In this document: positions 18,152-26,533 of the stretch, one piece after another | Layout: each line of letters starts with the position of its first letter | How positions within the stretch are numbered: position 1 is the stretch's first letter | Assembly (NCBI RefSeq): GCF_003315205.1 | Contig: NZ_QNRR01000003.1 | Span: 1 to 64,000 of the forward strand | Reading direction: 5' to 3' | Length of the DNA stretch: 64,000 nucleotides | DNA from: Roseimicrobium gellanilyticum | GTDB lineage: Bacteria > Verrucomicrobiota > Verrucomicrobiia > Verrucomicrobiales > Verrucomicrobiaceae | Program-made: the position numbers and the translations under genes | Notes under the pieces: model-generated | Told to the model about the DNA's origin: nothing | The model's input: only the letters and a program-made list of their open reading frames with translations | The model's database searches: none

Positions 18152-19276
18152 ATGACCGTCGGTCGCCCCCTGCTCTGCGCATTGCTGGCGTTGCTCCCAG
18201 TCATCGCGCCAGCGGAAATACCCCCGCCCCCGGAGAATGCGAAGCTGGAATTGGAAGAGACCTGGTCCACCGGCTTGATCGATCCATCCCGCTGGTATCT
18301 GATGCGACGGAACTGGGATGGAGGCAACCATGGCAATGTCCCGGAGAACGTGCGTATTGAAGAGGAAGCAGCAGCGGATGGTTCCAAGCGGCACGTGCTG
18401 GTCTGCCACGCTCATGGCGACCAATACACAGGCCCGGTGCGAGGACTGTGGAACAAGCCGGATCGCGTGGGCGGCATCATTGCCAGCAAGGCATTCTTTG
18501 CCTCCGGCCGCTTCGAGGTGGAGATGCGGGTGGGTGGCACTGAAAAACTTCCCGGAGGTCCAGAAGATCCCACAAGACCCAACGGAGCCATACCCGCTAT
18601 CTGGATCTACGCGGGATGGAATGTCCGCGTGATGGAATCTCTCGCGGGTGGCTTCGTGAAGGAAGCGCCGCTCTACCACCCCTACCTCCAGAAGTGGGGC
18701 AAGGGCAACGCCTTCTACACTTCGGAAATCGACTTCCCCGAACTGGGGAAGAAGGGCGACTTCGACCATGCGCTGTACAACACCTTCAATCACTCGCGCA
18801 TCCACAGCAAGACGCTGCCAGTACAGGTGGCAGATGGGAAGTATCACGTCTATACCACCGAGTGGCGCACGGCACTGAGGGAACTCGAAGGATTACAGGA
18901 CGTTCAGGTCATCGAGCACAAGGGGTACTGGTGGATCCGCGAATTGAACTTCCCTTTCGACAGATACTGGGGCAATCCCGTGAAGCGATTGGGAAAAGAT
19001 CGCTACGCGGTATATCATGGCGTGAGCGCCACCCATTGGATCGATGGGAAACTCATTGGGGAGAACACGGCGGATGTACCTGCCATCGCCGCCCAACTCA
19101 GTCTGGGGATCTGGCTACCAGACTGGGCAGGTCCTGCTCCGTGGCAGGAATCCCGCGCCAGCTTTGGCCGGATTCGCGTGTGGCAATATCATGACGCGGG
19201 CGATGTGCGCGGATTGTTGACCAATGATCAGCCGGACAATTTCAAACCCAGCGGCGAACCTATCAAGAACCCCTGA
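18152..19276 (+). CDS. Secreted GH16-like glycoside hydrolase (374 aa)
   Basis: The start MTVGRPLLCALLALLPVIAPA gives a signal peptide; the longer frame upstream overlaps the AraC gene and is not protein-like. The mature protein has the concanavalin-like lamination of family 16: the active-site strand is EIDFPE (Glu192, Asp194, Glu197), fitting the E-I-D-x-x-E catalytic pattern. It is preceded by SKAFFASGRFEVEMRVGG and AIWIYAG and followed by YHVYTTEWRT and THWIDGK, which are the usual conserved strands. GH16 enzymes cleave beta-1,3 or beta-1,4 glucans and galactans, including laminarin, agar and carrageenan. The substrate cannot be read from the sequence. Divergent from the AraC regulator. 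Confidence 0.78.
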   Translation: MTVGRPLLCALLALLPVIAPAEIPPPPENAKLELEETWSTGLIDPSRWYLMRRNWDGGNHGNVPENVRIEEEAAADGSKRHVLVCHAHGDQYTGPVRGLWNKPDRVGGIIASKAFFASGRFEVEMRVGGTEKLPGGPEDPTRPNGAIPAIWIYAGWNVRVMESLAGGFVKEAPLYHPYLQKWGKGNAFYTSEIDFPELGKKGDFDHALYNTFNHSRIHSKTLPVQVADGKYHVYTTEWRTALRELEGLQDVQVIEHKGYWWIRELNFPFDRYWGNPVKRLGKDRYAVYHGVSATHWIDGKLIGENTADVPAIAAQLSLGIWLPDWAGPAPWQESRASFGRIRVWQYHDAGDVRGLLTNDQPDNFKPSGEPIKNP

Positions 19277-19345
19277 TTCCGGAAGCCCTTCTGAAAATAG
19301 CGAACGCTGACACCGCTTTCCTGTCAGTTCCATGGTATCACCCAC

Positions 19346-21172
19346 ATGTCGAAGTCACCGCCTGAGCATTCACGCACGTTCCTCGGAATAGAAACCGGCG
19401 CCACGCACACCACGGTGCTGCTGGTCGATGACGCAGACACTGTCTTGCAGCGCTTCGATCTCGGCCCCGCCAACGTACGCCTGCTGACGAATGTGGAAAT
19501 CGCAAAGGTCTTCCGCGAGATCAAGCGCCGTACCGGGGAGCCTTCTGCCGTGGCTGCGGGCATGGCAGGTCTGCGCAATGAAGCGGATGAGAAACGTGTG
19601 CTGGATCTCGCCATGCACGAGTGGCCGGGCATTCCGTTTCATGCCACCAACGATCTGGAGACAGCATTGGAGGCTGCAGGCCAGTGGCCGGACAAGGCGG
19701 AGGCACGCGTGCTGCTCCTGAGCGGTACCGGCTCCTGCGCGTACGGGCGCAACACCGAAGGACGCACCGTGAAATTTGGCGGGCGCGGACACATCTTGGG
19801 AGATCGCGGCAGCGCCATCGATATCGCCCTGCAAGCGTTGCGCGCGATTGTGTACCAGCAGGATCTCAAGGCTCAATTCCCTGCACTGGGCCAGGCCATT
19901 CTGCGCGCGCTTCAGTTGAATAATCCCGATGATCTCATTCCCTGGACACAGGAAGCTCCCAAGGGGGATATCGCACAACTTGCCGTCACGGTATTTCAGG
20001 AGGCGGAGAAAGGCGACACCCTGGCTCGCAATGTCTTGCGCGAAGCGGCAGACCGTCTGGCGGACATGGCGGCCAATTGCGCGACCCATCTCGTCAACGA
20101 AGGCGCCCGCGTGCAATTCATTCTCGCGGGAGGCACACTGCTGAAGCAGGCGGTGTTTGCGAACTCCGTGAGCAAGCGTCTGCACGCTCGGTGGAATGAC
20201 TGTCGCGTGGAGAAGTTGAAACGGGAGAGCATTTGGGGTGCCATCACCCTGGCAAAGAGCCTGCTTCCAGCGCATCAAGGTGCATCCGCATCTCTGCCTA
20301 CAGCAGGCGGAGCAAAGGGGCCAGCAGATGCCACTCCGGTTCCGCTAGAATCCCTGGCCAAGTCCCCCACCGAGCTGCGCAATCCCAAGACGATGCAACT
20401 CGACACCATGCCGCTCGATGAGGCCATCGAACTGCTGGTGGAAGAGAACGAAGTCGCTGTGCATGCCGTGCTGCAAGAGAAGGACAAGATCCACTGGCTC
20501 ATCGAAAAGACCGTGGCCGCGTTCCAGAGTGGTGGACGTCTCTTTTATGTCGGCGCAGGCACCAGCGGACGTCTCGGCGTGCTGGATGCCAGTGAGTGCC
20601 CCCCCACCTTCCGTGCACCGCCGGAGCAGGTGCAGGGCATCATTGCCGGAGGTCAGCGCGCGCTATGGAGTGCGGTGGAAGGCGCTGAGGATAATACCGA
20701 AGGCGGCGCCAGTGCCGCACGTCATCGTGGAATCAAGAAAGGCGATGTGCTCGTGGGCATCGCCGCGAGTGGCCGCACGCCGTATGTGTGGGGCGCCCTG
20801 CGCGAAGCAAAGATCGCAGGTGCGACCACGGCGCTGCTGGCTTTCAACCCACATCTCGACGTCTCTCCCGAATGGGCGCCGGACAAACTCATCCTCATCG
20901 ACGTGGGACCGGAGCCACTCACCGGCAGCACGCGCATGAAGTCGGGCACAGCCACCAAGGTGGTACTCAACACCCTCACCACACTGGCGATGGTGCATAC
21001 CGGCAAGGTGCTTAGCAACCTGATGGTGGACATGAACCCCAGCAATGTGAAGCTACGTGACCGCGCCGTGCGCCTCGTGCGCGAACTCACGGGCAAGGAT
21101 GAGGAAGTCACCCGCGCGGCTCTGGAAGAGCACGACTGGGTGGTGAAGAATGCGGTGCAGTCCCTCCGCTAA
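19346..21172 (+). CDS. murQ: Fused sugar kinase and MurNAc-6-phosphate etherase (608 aa)
   Basis: Two enzymes of cell-wall sugar recycling are joined. Residues 1-310 are a BadF/BadG-type N-acetylhexosamine kinase of the ASKHA fold: FLGIETGATHTTVLLVDD is phosphate 1, LLSGTGSCAYGRN is phosphate 2 and FILAGGTLLKQ the adenosine motif. A proline/alanine linker (about 311-335) leads to a complete MurQ with a SIS domain: RLFYVGAGTSGRLGVLDASE, the VEGAEDN stretch carrying the catalytic Glu near residue 448, and PLTGSTRMKSGTATK. The kinase would phosphorylate MurNAc (or GlcNAc) at O-6 and MurQ would cleave the lactyl ether to give GlcNAc-6-phosphate and lactate. The fusion would allow direct transfer of MurNAc-6-phosphate, as in the MurK-MurQ pathway of Clostridium. 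Confidence 0.9.
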   Translation: MSKSPPEHSRTFLGIETGATHTTVLLVDDADTVLQRFDLGPANVRLLTNVEIAKVFREIKRRTGEPSAVAAGMAGLRNEADEKRVLDLAMHEWPGIPFHATNDLETALEAAGQWPDKAEARVLLLSGTGSCAYGRNTEGRTVKFGGRGHILGDRGSAIDIALQALRAIVYQQDLKAQFPALGQAILRALQLNNPDDLIPWTQEAPKGDIAQLAVTVFQEAEKGDTLARNVLREAADRLADMAANCATHLVNEGARVQFILAGGTLLKQAVFANSVSKRLHARWNDCRVEKLKRESIWGAITLAKSLLPAHQGASASLPTAGGAKGPADATPVPLESLAKSPTELRNPKTMQLDTMPLDEAIELLVEENEVAVHAVLQEKDKIHWLIEKTVAAFQSGGRLFYVGAGTSGRLGVLDASECPPTFRAPPEQVQGIIAGGQRALWSAVEGAEDNTEGGASAARHRGIKKGDVLVGIAASGRTPYVWGALREAKIAGATTALLAFNPHLDVSPEWAPDKLILIDVGPEPLTGSTRMKSGTATKVVLNTLTTLAMVHTGKVLSNLMVDMNPSNVKLRDRAVRLVRELTGKDEEVTRAALEEHDWVVKNAVQSLR

Positions 21173-21175
21173 ACG

Positions 21176-21206
21176 AAAACGGGAAGGCTGCGCGCCCTCC
21201 CGTTTC
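21176..21206. terminator. Bidirectional intrinsic terminator
   Basis: AAACGGGA and TCCCGTTT form a GC-rich stem with inner pairs GG/CC and A- and T-rich flanks on both sides. It lies between two convergent genes (kinase-murQ and the 362-residue secreted protein). Confidence 0.7.
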
Positions 21207-21234
21207 ACAGTCTCTAATATAGTGCCAATGTCTA

Positions 21235-22323
21235 TCAGGTGCTCGCGGGAGCGGGAGCGGGTGTGGTCACCGCAGGATCCGCGCCTGGCGAAACCACGGG
21301 AGCCTGGGATTCATTCACTGATCTGCGGAGGTCCTTCAGCCACTGCGCGGCATTCGCATGGGCGGGATTTTCCCGCACAATCTTCAGCATGTCAGCGAGA
21401 GCCATGATCGGATTGACCTTGTTCTGCAGCATGTAGCTGGCCTTGTTCCACTGCAGCACAGGGAGCCTTTCCTTGTAGAACTCGGCATACTGCGCCTCGC
21501 TCAAACCGCTCTTTCGGAGGGCGAGCTCGGCATTGATGCGGGCATCCCATTGGGTTCCCACGTCTTCGCGTTTGGTTTCGAGATAGTAGGGAAGAATGAC
21601 CCGCTCATAGATGCCATCGATACCCAGGGGGGAGTACTCCCATTCGTTGTTGCGCATGTATTCGTCGAGTTGCAATGCTCTCGCGAATTCCGTGGCCTTC
21701 ACAGATTCACGCAGGATCCCTGCCAGCTGGCCACCACCACCGGGGCCTCGGCCGCCGCCACCAGGTCCCCTGCCACCACCATTGCGTCCGCCCTTGTCCT
21801 TCTCCTCCACCGCACCGGATGCCGTGTGTTTCATGGAGTCCTGCACCGCGGCGACGGCACGCGGAAGGTAGGCCTGCAAGGCGGCAACCAGCGGAGCCAT
21901 TTCCTTGGGCTCGTCCGCGTCCTGGGCCTGGATGCTGAGCACGAGGTATTCGAGCTGCAGGACCAGTCCCTTCGTGAATTCCTCGTCCTTGAGACGGCCT
22001 TCGTTGCCGTCCTTCCACGCCTGGAAGTCAGTGGTCTTCAGGTTGCGCTTGTCGAAGTGTTCCACCTTGTAGCAGTCCAGATACAGGGACAGCGCCGCCG
22101 CTTCGCTCGCGGCACCGGCACGGCACTTGGATAGTGCCATACCGAACAGGTCGCCGCGCCCTTTCGTGATCTGCGCCTCGAGCTGCTCGAGCTGCTTCAT
22201 GATATTTGCAGTCTGCTCAGAGGTGAGCGTCGGCGGGGTTGAGGGAGCGGGAGCAGGAGCCGGCGTCTGGGACAGGAGACACACAGGCGCGCACAACATG
22301 AGCGGGTAGAGGAGTCGTTTCAT
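21235..22323 (-). CDS. Secreted hypothetical protein with glycine-rich linker (362 aa)
   Basis: I do not recognise a family. The start was set at MKRLLYPLMLCAPVCLLSQT, a clear signal peptide; further upstream codons would run toward the next gene. A proline/alanine segment follows the signal, then helical regions (ANIMKQLEQLEAQITKGR; a Cys-containing EAAALSLYLDCYKVEHF), a glycine-rich linker at about residues 180-200 made of GGRGPGGGG units, and a second helical half with WNKASYMLQNKVNPIMALADM. The C-terminus is again Ala/Pro-rich. The two helical halves with a flexible Gly linker suggest an envelope or periplasmic binding protein. It is the last gene before the terminator at 21176. Confidence 0.7.
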   Translation of the reverse strand: MKRLLYPLMLCAPVCLLSQTPAPAPAPSTPPTLTSEQTANIMKQLEQLEAQITKGRGDLFGMALSKCRAGAASEAAALSLYLDCYKVEHFDKRNLKTTDFQAWKDGNEGRLKDEEFTKGLVLQLEYLVLSIQAQDADEPKEMAPLVAALQAYLPRAVAAVQDSMKHTASGAVEEKDKGGRNGGGRGPGGGGRGPGGGGQLAGILRESVKATEFARALQLDEYMRNNEWEYSPLGIDGIYERVILPYYLETKREDVGTQWDARINAELALRKSGLSEAQYAEFYKERLPVLQWNKASYMLQNKVNPIMALADMLKIVRENPAHANAAQWLKDLRRSVNESQAPVVSPGADPAVTTPAPAPAST

Positions 22324-22421
22324 GAGGAGAAGCGGGGGCAGTTCTGGAACGTCCAGACCGGATTGAAACTTAGCAAGCCAGCGCTGGTTGCACCATTTTC
22401 CACGCCCCCGATTCCCCTTGC

Positions 22422-23180
22422 TCAGGGAGCCAGCGCGGCCTGCACGGGTCTCACGCCCCAAAGCCGTTGGATTCCTCCCAGACGCCTGAGGAACCGCTCA
22501 CCCGTTTTGAAAGCCATGCCCGCCACCTCCCAAGGCCTCACGCCGAGAGCTGCAAAGCACCGGCGATGGTCCCACGCCACCGCCACTGCGGTGACACGCT
22601 GGATGACTCGGAACTGCCCTCTCCAGAGCCAGCGCCTCCATGCGGGCATGGCACCCAGCCGCTCCCGGAGGAACTCAGTGTGAAATGCAATATGCCGCAT
22701 TTCATCGGACAGGAGCTTGTGGCAGACGCGGCGCAAGGCGGGGTCGTTGCATTTCCGGTAGAGAATGCCGAAGTACACCTCCGCAATCAGTTCTGCGGTG
22801 AGCAGAATCTGGATGTTGAATTCCACACCGAAATGATTGCGCAGCCAGCGGAAGACGGAATTGCTCCACTGCTTCTCAAGGCAGGTCCCGCCAAGATAGT
22901 GCACTGACTTCGCCAGTAGTCGGGCGTGGTATTGCTCCTCTGCGATGAACAGTCCCACGGCCTCCTCATATCCTGCAAGACGGTCCGCACTCACCACCAG
23001 CCTCACATACTTCATGAGCCGCGTCCCTCCCCCACTCTCGCCGAGCTGAAACACCGCGAGTGACTCCCGCAGCGGCAGTGCGATGGCCATCGGCAAAGCA
23101 CAGTCTCCCGCCGGCAGATCCGGCTCGGTGAAGCGGTGCTGATTGGCATGGAAATGCTGGGTCCAAAGATAGGTATTCAT
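22422..23180 (-). CDS. Ferritin-like diiron protein (252 aa)
   Basis: Two iron-binding E-x-x-H helices are visible: FIAEEQYHARLLAKSVHYLGG and LLSDEMRHIAFHTEFLRE, with an additional Glu in LTAELIAEVYFGILY between them. This four-helix arrangement with paired E(D)xxH motifs is that of ferritin-like diiron carboxylate proteins, including N-oxygenases of the AurF kind and fatty-acid oxygenases. The C-terminal 60 residues are Arg- and Trp-rich and could contact a membrane. Its gene follows ispH by 30 bases and is probably in the same transcript, so it may act on, or protect, an isoprenoid or iron-dependent step. No close named relative is recognised, so substrate and reaction remain open. Confidence 0.65.
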   Translation of the reverse strand: MNTYLWTQHFHANQHRFTEPDLPAGDCALPMAIALPLRESLAVFQLGESGGGTRLMKYVRLVVSADRLAGYEEAVGLFIAEEQYHARLLAKSVHYLGGTCLEKQWSNSVFRWLRNHFGVEFNIQILLTAELIAEVYFGILYRKCNDPALRRVCHKLLSDEMRHIAFHTEFLRERLGAMPAWRRWLWRGQFRVIQRVTAVAVAWDHRRCFAALGVRPWEVAGMAFKTGERFLRRLGGIQRLWGVRPVQAALAP

Positions 23181-23210
23181 GGAAAGAGGAAATGCGGTTG
23201 CGGGTTGGGG

Positions 23211-24134
23211 TTATGAGAGTGGGGTCGCGGTTCCCTGCCCAAGGGCGAGCTTCAGCAGTCCGGCCAGTTGACTGCCACTGCCGCTGTTCTGTTCGGCAGC
23301 AATCACCTGCAGGCGATCCATCACCGCGCGCACGGTTTCATCGAGCGTGCTGGTACCCGCGGTCACACCCACGTGCTGGGCCTTCTCAAACCATGCCGGA
23401 TCCAGATCCTCCGCCCGCTCGACTTGATGCGCAATGCAGCCCAAGCGTCTGGCCGACTCCACAAGCTGGCGGGTGTTGTTGCTGTTCCTTCCGCCAATGA
23501 CAACGACTGTGTCGCAATCCGCACAGAGCTCGACCAGCGCGGACTGGCGCTGCTTCGTGGGATTGCAAACGGTATCGACAAAGCGTACCTCCGCACCGGG
23601 ATGGCGACGCTTCAGCGCATCCACCACTTGGAGTACATGGGTGATCGGCTGGGTCGTCTGACTGATGACTCCGAACTTCGGACGGAAGGGCACCTCCGCG
23701 GTCTCCTCTTCCACCAGCAGCACGATGGCCTCGGGGAAATCACCGGTCAGTCCACGCACCTCCACGTGAGATGCTTGTCCAATGACCACCGGGAAGTACC
23801 CCTCACGTACCAAGGCACCGAGAGCATCATGTGCTTTGCGCACCAGCGGACATGTAGTGTCGGTGACGCGATAGCCTGCCCCGACCCAGGCGGCGCGTTG
23901 ATTGTCAGAAGCGCCATGGGCAGTGATCACCACGCCAGGTGTGGGAGCAGAGGGCGTATCGCTCAGGGTTCCGATCTCCACGCCCAAAGTGCGTAGATGG
24001 GAGTCGACCAGAGGATTGTGTACGAGCTGGCCGAGGATGGTCACGGGACCACTTCTGGCAGCCGTGTGGGTGGCGCGCAGGGCGTCGCGGACGCCGAAGC
24101 ACATACCGTGATGTTTGGCGAGTTGGATGGTCAT
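23211..24134 (-). CDS. ispH: 4-hydroxy-3-methylbut-2-enyl diphosphate reductase, IspH/LytB (307 aa)
   Basis: The last enzyme of the MEP isoprenoid pathway makes isopentenyl and dimethylallyl diphosphate. From the chosen ATG (MTIQLAKHHGMCFGV) the three iron-sulfur cysteines are Cys12, Cys95 (TTCPLV) and Cys190 (DTVCNPT). The substrate-binding histidines lie in QLVHNPLV, ITAHGAS and SHVEVRGLTG, with the catalytic Glu125 in the last. GGRNSNNTRQL is the Ser/Asn diphosphate loop. The longer reading frame up to 24194 would begin inside the operator and is unlikely. It is followed by the ferritin-like gene and preceded by an operator palindrome at 24180-24198. Whether it is the only IspH of the organism or a regulated second copy cannot be told. 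Confidence 0.92.
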   Translation of the reverse strand: MTIQLAKHHGMCFGVRDALRATHTAARSGPVTILGQLVHNPLVDSHLRTLGVEIGTLSDTPSAPTPGVVITAHGASDNQRAAWVGAGYRVTDTTCPLVRKAHDALGALVREGYFPVVIGQASHVEVRGLTGDFPEAIVLLVEEETAEVPFRPKFGVISQTTQPITHVLQVVDALKRRHPGAEVRFVDTVCNPTKQRQSALVELCADCDTVVVIGGRNSNNTRQLVESARRLGCIAHQVERAEDLDPAWFEKAQHVGVTAGTSTLDETVRAVMDRLQVIAAEQNSGSGSQLAGLLKLALGQGTATPLS

Positions 24135-24179
24135 GGCAGATGGGATGGAGTGGGATTTGGGTGGTGAATGTCCAAGGTG

Positions 24180-24198
24180 AACTTTGTGCGACAAAGTT
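24180..24198. promoter_or_regulatory. Operator palindrome AACTTTGT-GCG-ACAAAGTT
   Basis: A perfect 8-3-8 inverted repeat lies 46 bases before the ispH start. The same ACTTTGT-N3-ACAAAGT design recurs at 25240-25256 in front of the membrane protein-regulator operon. The regulator encoded between the two sites is the obvious candidate to bind both. Confidence 0.7.
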
Positions 24199-24223
24199 AA
24201 TGGGCAAAATAAAAGAGGGGGGA

Positions 24224-24532
24224 CTACTTGGGGCGACTTTGCTGCACAATGGCTTCCAGCACCTTCACGTAGGCCCGGAAGGCGCTGTTCCCCGCTCCGG
24301 TGATTTCGTACTGCGTCATGGGCCGGCCGCTGTCGCCTGCCGTGGTCTTCAGCTCACGCACATATCCTTCCTTGGTCAGGGTGCGGAGGTGGGTGATGAG
24401 ATTTCCATCACTCATGGAAAGTTCCGTCTTCAGTTCCTGAAAACTCCACGGGCTGCGGCTCGCGAGCAGGGTCATGATGGAGAGGCGGCTCTTCTCATGA
24501 ATCACGCGATCGAGCTGGGAGAAATCAATCAT
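24224..24532 (-). CDS. Winged-helix transcriptional regulator (102 aa)
   Basis: A small one-domain regulator starting MIDFSQLDRVIHEKSRLSI. The helices SFQELKTELSMSDGNLITHL form the helix-turn-helix and GYVRELKTTAGDSGRPMTQY is the beta-hairpin wing, followed by a C-terminal dimer helix (AFRAYVKVLEAIVQQS). This is the arrangement of the HTH_34/MarR-like winged-helix family, usually autorepressors paired with a membrane protein gene. The start at the ATG is preferred over a TTG one codon earlier. It is 51 bases after the membrane protein gene in the same direction. Two identical palindromes flank the pair of genes and point to autoregulation plus control of ispH. Confidence 0.82.
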   Translation of the reverse strand: MIDFSQLDRVIHEKSRLSIMTLLASRSPWSFQELKTELSMSDGNLITHLRTLTKEGYVRELKTTAGDSGRPMTQYEITGAGNSAFRAYVKVLEAIVQQSRPK

Positions 24533-24586
24533 CAAGTGGAATGGCGAGTGCGTCGGGGACTAAAGGTGACAACAGCGCTCCTGGCA

Positions 24587-25234
24587 TCAGGAATGGCTCG
24601 TGACCAGTTCCTTGGGCTGACTGAGAAACACGGCTACGCCGTACACGATGTGAAACAGGCCGAACGTGCCGCCCATATACAGCGAGGCCACCGCCACGGG
24701 CGGTGAAATCATGTCCGGCCAGCCCTTCCAGAGCCAGAGCACGGTGAGGATCTGCCCTGCAATCAGAAAGGCACGCGCGAGATGGATGATGGAGCGCGGC
24801 GCGAAGCTCACCGTCCCCTGGAGCGCCAAACCATAGCAGAGAATCCAGATGAGCGAAGCCAGCTCCATCTGCTGGCGGAAGACGATGAGGCAGACTCCCA
24901 CCACACCACCCGTAAGCAGCGGGGGCACCACGGCGCGAAGGGCCATGCGGAGTCCATCCGTGATGAAAGGCTGCCCCTTGTCCTGGGATTCACGCATCAG
25001 CAGGAAGAGATTCGCCAGGCCGGACAGACAAAGCACTCCAATCCACGCCGCCAGGAACATTTGGGGGGACGGAGGCATCATCAGCCCCCATGCAGCCACG
25101 CCCAACCCCAGTACACCGCCACAGAGGGCTGCCGTGGCGGACACCGCCCGGTAGATATTCGCCCGCTCCATGAGCGTTCGGATGATGCGGAGATGCTCCA
25201 GTGCCGTGTCGTGAGGTAGGTCGGATGCGGCCAT
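24587..25234 (-). CDS. Multi-span membrane protein (215 aa)
   Basis: About six hydrophobic segments are visible (VLGLGVAAWGLMM, FLAAWIGVLCLSGLANLFLLM, VVPPLLTGGVVGVCLIVF, LIWILCYGLALQG, FLIAGQILTVLWLW, FGLFHIVYGVAVFL). There is no known catalytic motif. The N-terminus (HDTALEHLRIIRTLMERA) is a cytoplasmic amphipathic helix. Membrane proteins of this size are often encoded directly before a small winged-helix regulator in Verrucomicrobia and related groups, and probably act as sensors or transporters in one unit with it. The gene has an operator palindrome 6 bases before its start codon, the likely promoter region of the operon. Confidence 0.75.
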   Translation of the reverse strand: MAASDLPHDTALEHLRIIRTLMERANIYRAVSATAALCGGVLGLGVAAWGLMMPPSPQMFLAAWIGVLCLSGLANLFLLMRESQDKGQPFITDGLRMALRAVVPPLLTGGVVGVCLIVFRQQMELASLIWILCYGLALQGTVSFAPRSIIHLARAFLIAGQILTVLWLWKGWPDMISPPVAVASLYMGGTFGLFHIVYGVAVFLSQPKELVTSHS

Positions 25235-25239
25235 GGTCC

Positions 25240-25256
25240 ACTTTGTATTACAAAGT
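25240..25256. promoter_or_regulatory. Operator palindrome ACTTTGT-ATT-ACAAAGT
   Basis: A perfect 7-3-7 inverted repeat lies 6 bases before the start of the membrane protein gene and matches the palindrome at 24180-24198. Its close position to the start codon suggests that a bound protein blocks transcription or covers the first transcribed bases. Confidence 0.7.
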
Positions 25257-25487
25257 CAGCCATTGGTCAATCGCTTTTGTGTGAGGGAGCAGCTGGTTGC
25301 TGCTCCCAGACAAGGGGCCAAAGCCGCCAACCGACGCGCGCCGGGAGATCAAACATCCCTTGCCCTGGGTCCCCGCAACCGTCGACCAACTCTCAGGCTG
25401 CGACCCGTTGCACATTCCAGCTTCGTCAGCTCATTTCCGTTGCCAGTAAAGGCAGGCCACGTAGCGTTCCCGCCCTCATCCTTTTCC

Positions 25488-26489
25488 ATGGTTATCCGCA
25501 AGCACGCTCATGCCCGCGCCGGCCTCGTCGGCAACCCTTCCGACGGCTACTTCGGAAAGACCATTTCGTTCGTCATCCGGAACTTCGGCGCGGAAGTGGT
25601 GCTCTATGAGACTCCCGAACTGCGCATCGAGCCCAATGACCGTGATCACTCGGTATTCGAGAACATCAATCACCTGGCCAGGGATGTACGCCAGTTCGGT
25701 TACTACGGTGGTATCCGTCTGCTGAAGGCCACCGTGAAGCGTTTCGCGGACTACTGCGCGAAGGAAGGCATCCCGCTGCACGATCGCAATTTCACGCTGC
25801 GCTACGAGAGCAATGTTCCTCCTCAAGTAGGCATGGCCGGCAGCAGCGCCATCATCTGCGCAGGCTTGCGCGCCCTGATGGACTTCTACCAGGTGGAGGT
25901 GCCTCTGCACATCCAGCCAAATCTGGTGCTGAGCGTGGAGAATGATGAGCTCGGCATTCCCGCCGGCCTCCAGGACCGTGTCATCCAGGTGTATGAGGGT
26001 GTCGTATTCATGGACTTCAACCGTGGTCTCATGGAGGAGCGCGGCTACGGGAACTATGAGGTCATTGATCCCTCACTGCTTCCGCCCCTTTATGTGGCAT
26101 ACACCCGCCAGCTCAGTGAAGGCACGGAGGTATTCCACAATGACATCCGCTCCCGCTGGAACCGCGGCGAGCGAGAGATCGTCAGCGCCATGTACCACTG
26201 GGCTGGACTTGCGGAGCGCGTGAAGGAAATGCTGCTCAGCGGCCGCGGTCGCGACATCGGTCCGCTGTTGAATGAAAACTTCGACCTGCGCCGCCGCCTC
26301 TACAAGATCAGCAAGGGCAACATCGACATGGTGGAAGCCGCCCGCTCCGTGGGAGCCAGCGCGAAGTTCACCGGGAGTGGTGGCGCCATCGTGGGCACCT
26401 ACGAGGACGAGGCCATGTACAAGAAACTCGAGGCCGCCTTTGGCGAACTGGGAGTCGCGGTCATCAAGCCACAAATCATGCGTGCGTAG
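25488..26489 (+). CDS. Glucuronokinase-like GHMP kinase (333 aa)
   Basis: The protein is a GHMP-superfamily kinase that closely resembles plant glucuronokinase as I remember it, which phosphorylates D-glucuronate at C1. Shared features are the N-terminal HARAGLVGNPSDGYFGKT, FGYYGGIRLLKA, the DRNFTLRYESNVPPQVG stretch, the ATP-binding GMAGSSAII motif, ENDELGIPAGLQDRV and the C-terminal FTGSGGAIVG. NIDMVEAARSVGASAKF is also typical. The start MVIRKHAHARAG was chosen because upstream codons look random. A nucleotidyltransferase gene follows 44 bases later, so the product, glucuronate 1-phosphate, could go straight to UDP-glucuronate. A related heptose or galactose-type sugar acid cannot be ruled out. 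Confidence 0.8.
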   Translation: MVIRKHAHARAGLVGNPSDGYFGKTISFVIRNFGAEVVLYETPELRIEPNDRDHSVFENINHLARDVRQFGYYGGIRLLKATVKRFADYCAKEGIPLHDRNFTLRYESNVPPQVGMAGSSAIICAGLRALMDFYQVEVPLHIQPNLVLSVENDELGIPAGLQDRVIQVYEGVVFMDFNRGLMEERGYGNYEVIDPSLLPPLYVAYTRQLSEGTEVFHNDIRSRWNRGEREIVSAMYHWAGLAERVKEMLLSGRGRDIGPLLNENFDLRRRLYKISKGNIDMVEAARSVGASAKFTGSGGAIVGTYEDEAMYKKLEAAFGELGVAVIKPQIMRA

Positions 26490-26533
26490 TTCAGCGCCAT
26501 CCCATCCTCCTTCGACTCCCCTGACTTCATTTC

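Noticed and set aside
24134-24194. Upstream start for ispH
   Set aside because: It would begin inside the operator palindrome and adds 20 residues that do not align with IspH N-termini.
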